Shown here piece after piece: positions 60,363 through 64,000 of a DNA stretch of 64,000 bases. The position numbers were made by a program, and so were the translations under genes. The DNA lies in NCBI RefSeq assembly GCF_001584165.1, contig NZ_CP013233.1, forward strand, positions 1,992,620 to 2,056,619, read 5' to 3'. The notes below the pieces were generated by a model. That model was not told the origin of the DNA and ran no database searches. It worked only from the letters and a program-made list of their open reading frames with translations. The DNA is from Collimonas arenae. Lineage in GTDB: Bacteria > Pseudomonadota > Gammaproteobacteria > Burkholderiales > Burkholderiaceae_D. Position 1 is the first letter of the stretch. Each line of letters begins with the position of its first letter.

Positions 60363-61658
60363 TGCCTGCCCCGGGGTTGAGCGACCTCCTTGATGTTGAG
60401 TCGCCAGGCGCCGGCTACCATGGCGACGCTTTCGTCGGAATCGAGCAATACCGCACTCATGTCGGTCATCTGGTTCTCATGGCCGACTGGCAGCAACAGC
60501 CGGAAATGGAGGTCGGGGCGGGAGCCGTCTTCCGCGTCCTCGAGCCAGCGGCTGCGCAATTGGGCGCGATCATCGGGGTGAACATGACTGAGCACATGAT
60601 CGAGATCGCTGAAGGTGTCGATGCTGACGCCCAGCAGTCCTTGCAGGTCGCCGTTCCAGCGCAGCTTGCCACTGTGCGGGTCAATACTGTAGACCAGCTG
60701 GCGGCTGATGGTAAGTGCGAGTTCGACGTCGCTCTTCCATTGCGCAGCGTCTTCATGCAATTGCTCGCGTGTGGTTTTCAGCGCGCTGATCAACAGACAC
60801 AGTAATGCTGCAACTGCCAGGTACAACTGGGCTTCCAGTAGCGAATGGTGTGAGTAGTTGTTGGCAATTGCGCCAATGGCGGCGAATGGCCCGTCGCCCT
60901 GCACGGTGTTGAGCAGGGCAAAGAAGGCCAGCATCGCCACTGCCAGCGAACCTCCGCGCCCACCCCACAGCAAGGTGACAACCGCGGCGAAAACAGCGGA
61001 ATGTAGGTCAACGCAAAATTGACGCCGATCGACAGGTTGCTGATGGCGTCGCCATCGAAAATCATAAAAGAGGTGACGCCGAGAGCGACGAAGGCTGCCA
61101 GGCCAAGCAGAAAGTCGCTGCGATCCATGCCGCCGGAGCGCATCGCATGAAAACGCGACCAGCCGGCCAGCACTGGTGTCACGATCAGGATGCCGACCAG
61201 ATCGGAGGCTGCCCACACGCCCGCAGTCGGCCAGAACGGCACATTCAAGACCAGCAGGAACCAGGCCGCGCCGATTGCGGCGCTGACCGCACTGCAGGCA
61301 ACGCCGGCGATCAGCAGGCCGCGCACGAAATACAGCCCTCCATTGGCAACTGCGTCATCCGAACCAGCACCACTGCAATCGCGGCGACGCCGATCTCATC
61401 AAGCGCAAATAAAGCCATGCGCAAGATATTGCGGTCCTCGATCCAGCCCAATATCAATTGCGCCACAACGAAACCGATGATCAGCGGCAGCCAGCGCGAG
61501 GTTTTAGTGAGCATGAAGGCGGCTACCGTGACGCCGGCTGGCAGCCAGATATAGCCGGTCGCGGCAATCGGGCCGTTCAGCTGATGCGACATGTAACCCA
61601 TGACCAGGTACAACAATCCCCATAGCAGTGCGGTGACAAATTGATTGGTCAGTTTCAC
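60359..61658 (-). CDS. MASE1 membrane sensor with PAS domain, two contractions
   Basis: About 433 residues after restoring bases near 61336 (GGGG run) and 60991 (T run). Eight or so membrane segments of the MASE1 type (ATGYIWLPAGVTVAAFMLT, WPTAGVWAASDLVGILIVTPVLAGW) are followed by a PAS fold (LVYSIDPHSGKLRWNGDLQGLLGVSIDTFSDLDHVLSHVHPDDR). No kinase, GGDEF or EAL output follows; the frame ends after the PAS. GTG 61658 is preferred, with AAGGA upstream. It overlaps the hydrolase by ATGA, so the two are coupled. Confidence 0.8.
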
Positions 61659-62037
61659 TGTGAATGTCCTTGTGGTGTTTGCCGATTGAGGTTGATGTTG
61701 CCGCTGTCGACGCATTTTAGCCGCTCATTATAAGTTGAGCAGCAAGCAATAATTGAGACAGAATAATGACGAATGAATTACTGCGCGCGAGTCACTCGTT
61801 TCGTTTGAGTGTCCGGCACATGTTTGATGGAGGAGTGAGAGTGGATGTTGTCGGTTATGGCGAAGCAAGGGCTTGGCCCCAAATCGTCCGTAAAAAATAC
61901 GCACCAAATCAGCGTTGGCAATGCGCGCATTACAAAACGAATAGAAAAACAAAGGGAAGTAAATCTTGATTTTCACTATAATCACCAACGCGCCGCATGT
62001 AATGCGGCGCCGGAAGTGCAGTGAAACTTGCGGAAAG
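61659..62037. other. Intergenic region before tRNA-Leu
   Basis: About 380 bases. It contains AT-rich patches near 61730-61760 and 61930-61990. A 67-codon frame at 61766-61969 lacks a ribosome site and protein-like composition, so I do not call it. No attachment-site duplication of the tRNA was seen. Confidence 0.4.
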
Positions 62038-62059
62038 CTAGACCCCGAAAAGGGTCTAG
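62038..62059 (-). terminator. Hairpin downstream of tRNA-Leu
   Basis: CTAGACCC (62038-62045) pairs with GGGTCTAG (62052-62059) around a six-base loop, just 12 bases after the 3' end of the tRNA on the minus strand. A short pyrimidine tract (CTTTCC) follows. Confidence 0.7.
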
Positions 62060-62070
62060 TCTATGGTATA

Positions 62071-62155
62071 TGGTGCCCACGGAGGGACTCGAACCCCCAC
62101 ACCTTGCGGCACATGGACCTGAACCATGCGCGTCTACCAATTCCGCCACGTGGGC
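62071..62155 (-). tRNA. tRNA-Leu (anticodon CAG)
   Basis: 85 bases on the minus strand. Acceptor stem GCCCACG pairs with CGTGGGC, followed by A and an encoded CCA. The anticodon stem CATGG/CCATG encloses TTCAGGT, giving CAG. A class II variable arm (TGCCGCAAGGT...) and the T-loop GGTTCGAGTCC are present. It reads CUG leucine codons. Confidence 0.97.
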
Positions 62156-62319
62156 TTGAGAGAGCGAGATTATAGGCTATTTCAAAAATATGTCAACTAG
62201 TTGGTGAGGATAAAGAAGAGATATTTAAGTGATATATAAAGTTGCTTGGTTAGGAGAAAGTCATAATCCTCCGTTACACTAAGAGCCTTGTTGAATAACA
62301 ATCTGTTGAAAATAGCCTT

Positions 62320-64000
62320 TTGAGCCAATATTCCTACACAATCCCTAGCCGAGAGGAAATTCTCGGCCTTCTGCGGACTTCTACTGAACCGCAAAATGCC
62401 GCCGCTCTCGCTGCTGCACTCAATGTCAAACCCGATGAAATGGATGGTTTGACGCGCCGCCTCAACGCCATGGAGCGTGATGGCCAGATCAAACCGGATC
62501 GCGGCGGCATCTACAAATTGACCAATTCGCCCGATTTTATCGAAGGCCGCGTCAGCAGCCATCGTGACGGCTATGGCTTTCTGATCCCGGATGAAGGCGG
62601 CGATGACGTGTTCCTGCCGGAAAAGGAAATGCAGAAAGTGCTGCATGGCGACCGCGTCCAGGCGCGCATCGTCGGCACCGACCGCCGCGGCCGTCCGGAA
62701 GGGACGATTGTCGAAGTCGTGGCACGCGCCAATACCCATGTGATCGGCCGTCTGCTCAATGAAAACGGCGTCTGGGTGATTGCTCCCGAAGACAAGCGCA
62801 TCGGCCAGGACATCATCCTGGCAGGTTCACCAGGCAAGGCCAAGACCGGCCAGGTGGTCAGCGTCGAGCTGACCGAGCAACCTTCACGCTACAGTCAGCC
62901 AGTCGGCAAGATCGTCGAGATCCTGGGCGATATCGACGATCCGGGTATGGAAATCGAAATCGCAGTGCGCAAATACGGCGTGCCGCACGAATTTTCCGAA
63001 GCTGCCAAAAAAATGGCCGCCAAGCTGCCGGGCGAAGTCCGTCCCGCCGACCTGGCTGACCGCGTCGATCTGCGCGATGTGCCGCTGGTTACCATCGACG
63101 GCGAAGACGCACGCGATTTCGACGATGCCGTGTATTGCGAACCGGTCAAGATCGGCCGCGCCAACGGTTATCGCCTGATTGTCGCGATTGCCGACGTCAG
63201 CCACTACGTCAAGCCCAACGACGCGCTGGATGTCGATGCGCTGGAGCGCAGTACCTCGGTGTATTTCCCGCGCCGGGTTATCCCGATGTTGCCGGAGAAA
63301 CTATCCAACGGCTTGTGCTCGCTGAATCCCGATGTCGATCGTCTGACACTGGTATGCGATGCAGTGATCAGCGCCAAGGGTGAGATCAAGGCTTACCAAT
63401 TTTATCCAGCGGTGATCCACTCCGCTGCACGCCTGACGTATACCGAAGTTGCCGCGATCCTGGGCAATACCAAGGGCCCGGAAGCGGCCAAGCGTCCTGG
63501 CCTGGTACCGCATCTGCTGCATCTGTACGAAGTGTTCCATGCGTTGCTGCAGGCACGCCAGGCGCGCGGTGCGATTGATTTCGAAACCACCGAAACCTAC
63601 ATCGTCTGCAATGCTGCCGGCAAGATCGAAAAAATTCTGCCACGCACCCGCAATGATGCGCACAAGGTAATCGAAGAATGCATGTTGGCGGCCAACGTTT
63701 GCGCTGCCGACCTGATGGAGCGTCACAAGCATCCTGGCCTGTTCCGTATTCATGCCCATCCGACCAAGGAAAAGCTGGCGGTTTTGCGCACTTTCCTGAA
63801 GCAGGTCGGACTGACGCTGGCTGGTGGCGATACGCCGTCCGCCTCTGATTACGCCGAGCTGATGCCGAAGATCAAGGCGCGTCCCGACGCGCTGCTGTTG
63901 CAGACCATGCTGCTGCGCTCGATGCAGCAAGCGGTCTACAGCCCGGAGAACATCGGTCACTTCGGCTTGTCGTATGAATCCTATGCGCACTTCACCAGCC
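62320..64000 (+). CDS. rnr: Ribonuclease R, 5' part
   Basis: The frame is open from TTG 62320 (SQYSYTIPSREEILGLLR, a family-like start) to the window edge, 560 codons. 3'-5' exoribonuclease: an N-terminal helix-turn-helix and cold-shock domains (GYGFLIPDEGGDDVFLPEKEM), then the catalytic RNB domain with VTIDGEDARDFDDAVYC (Asp cluster), VAIADVSHYV, RVIPMLPEKLSNGLCSLNP and KVIEECMLAAN. No ATG lies upstream in frame before a TAA at 62296, and the ribosome site is weak, so TTG initiation is inferred. Confidence 0.93.
   Translation, partial: MSQYSYTIPSREEILGLLRTSTEPQNAAALAAALNVKPDEMDGLTRRLNAMERDGQIKPDRGGIYKLTNSPDFIEGRVSSHRDGYGFLIPDEGGDDVFLPEKEMQKVLHGDRVQARIVGTDRRGRPEGTIVEVVARANTHVIGRLLNENGVWVIAPEDKRIGQDIILAGSPGKAKTGQVVSVELTEQPSRYSQPVGKIVEILGDIDDPGMEIEIAVRKYGVPHEFSEAAKKMAAKLPGEVRPADLADRVDLRDVPLVTIDGEDARDFDDAVYCEPVKIGRANGYRLIVAIADVSHYVKPNDALDVDALERSTSVYFPRRVIPMLPEKLSNGLCSLNPDVDRLTLVCDAVISAKGEIKAYQFYPAVIHSAARLTYTEVAAILGNTKGPEAAKRPGLVPHLLHLYEVFHALLQARQARGAIDFETTETYIVCNAAGKIEKILPRTRNDAHKVIEECMLAANVCAADLMERHKHPGLFRIHAHPTKEKLAVLRTFLKQVGLTLAGGDTPSASDYAELMPKIKARPDALLLQTMLLRSMQQAVYSPENIGHFGLSYESYAHFTS

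Noticed and set aside
61766..61969. 67-codon frame in the gap before tRNA-Leu
   Set aside because: No ribosome site, no family resemblance and unremarkable codon use.
62071..62155. tRNA-Leu as a possible integration site
   Set aside because: No integrase and no repeated tRNA 3' end is seen within the window.
188..62319. CRISPR array or phage defence island
   Set aside because: No regularly spaced repeats and no Cas, restriction, retron or toxin-antitoxin genes are recognisable.

Overview
The window looks like a chromosomal segment of an Oxalobacteraceae-type betaproteobacterium, most like Collimonas or Herbaspirillum. This is inferred from protein flavour and gene order (selO-msrB-yciB-bolA-ppiC, a seven-gene wsp cluster, purL beginning [10 protein letters not shown]); no database was searched. 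The DNA is GC-rich, coding is dense, and I see no prophage, insertion sequence, integrase or CRISPR array.

Layout. 0-9.2 kb: the tail of an alcohol dehydrogenase-family gene, purL, then a leftward block selO-msrB-yciB-bolA-ppiC and a DUF2239 gene with a repeat pair in its promoter. 9.4-13.1 kb: a LivHMGF-type ABC cassette with no binding protein. 13.1-15.4 kb: ferredoxin-NADP reductase and an MFS transporter. 15.4-23.9 kb: a complete histidine-utilisation (hut) locus. hutC diverges from hutU-hutH-hutD-hutI-hutF-hutG across a promoter carrying a perfect 13-bp inverted repeat, and the enzymes give the five-step route through N-formylglutamate. 23.9-30.8 kb: cardiolipin synthase-like lipoprotein, a large SpecificRecomb-family membrane protein, an exported gamma-class chorismate mutase, a DUF4124-like protein, a CHRD lipoprotein and a CDF metal exporter. 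31-34.7 kb: a Fur-box-controlled TonB siderophore receptor with a PepSY membrane protein. 34.8-43.3 kb: the surface-sensing Wsp system wspA-B-C-D-E-F-R, intact, ending in a diguanylate cyclase. 43.8-49.5 kb: two cache-type chemoreceptors (one with a WETF tail), a methyltransferase and a stand-alone HPt protein. 49.7-55.8 kb: OsmC, FMN reductase, CbpA/CbpM, gamma-glutamyltransferase, YceI, GST and ArfB. 55.9-61.7 kb: metallophosphoesterase, a PlpD-like patatin autotransporter, an alpha/beta hydrolase with a Cys nucleophile and a MASE1-PAS protein. 62-64 kb: tRNA-Leu(CAG) and the start of rnr.

A dominant technical signal is that ten genes carry single-base contractions. I count 24, nearly all in short G/C runs, never an insertion, and concentrated at 2.3-14.9 kb and 56.8-61.4 kb. 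Six lie in purL. I read these as under-called bases rather than pseudogenes, and annotate each locus as one restored gene.

No wholly new multi-gene system stands out. The best leads are the MASE1-PAS/Cys-hydrolase operon beside the patatin autotransporter, the DUF2239 gene with its own repeat pair, the exported chorismate mutase opposite the SpecificRecomb-family gene, and a structured leader with a mini-ORF before the siderophore receptor.
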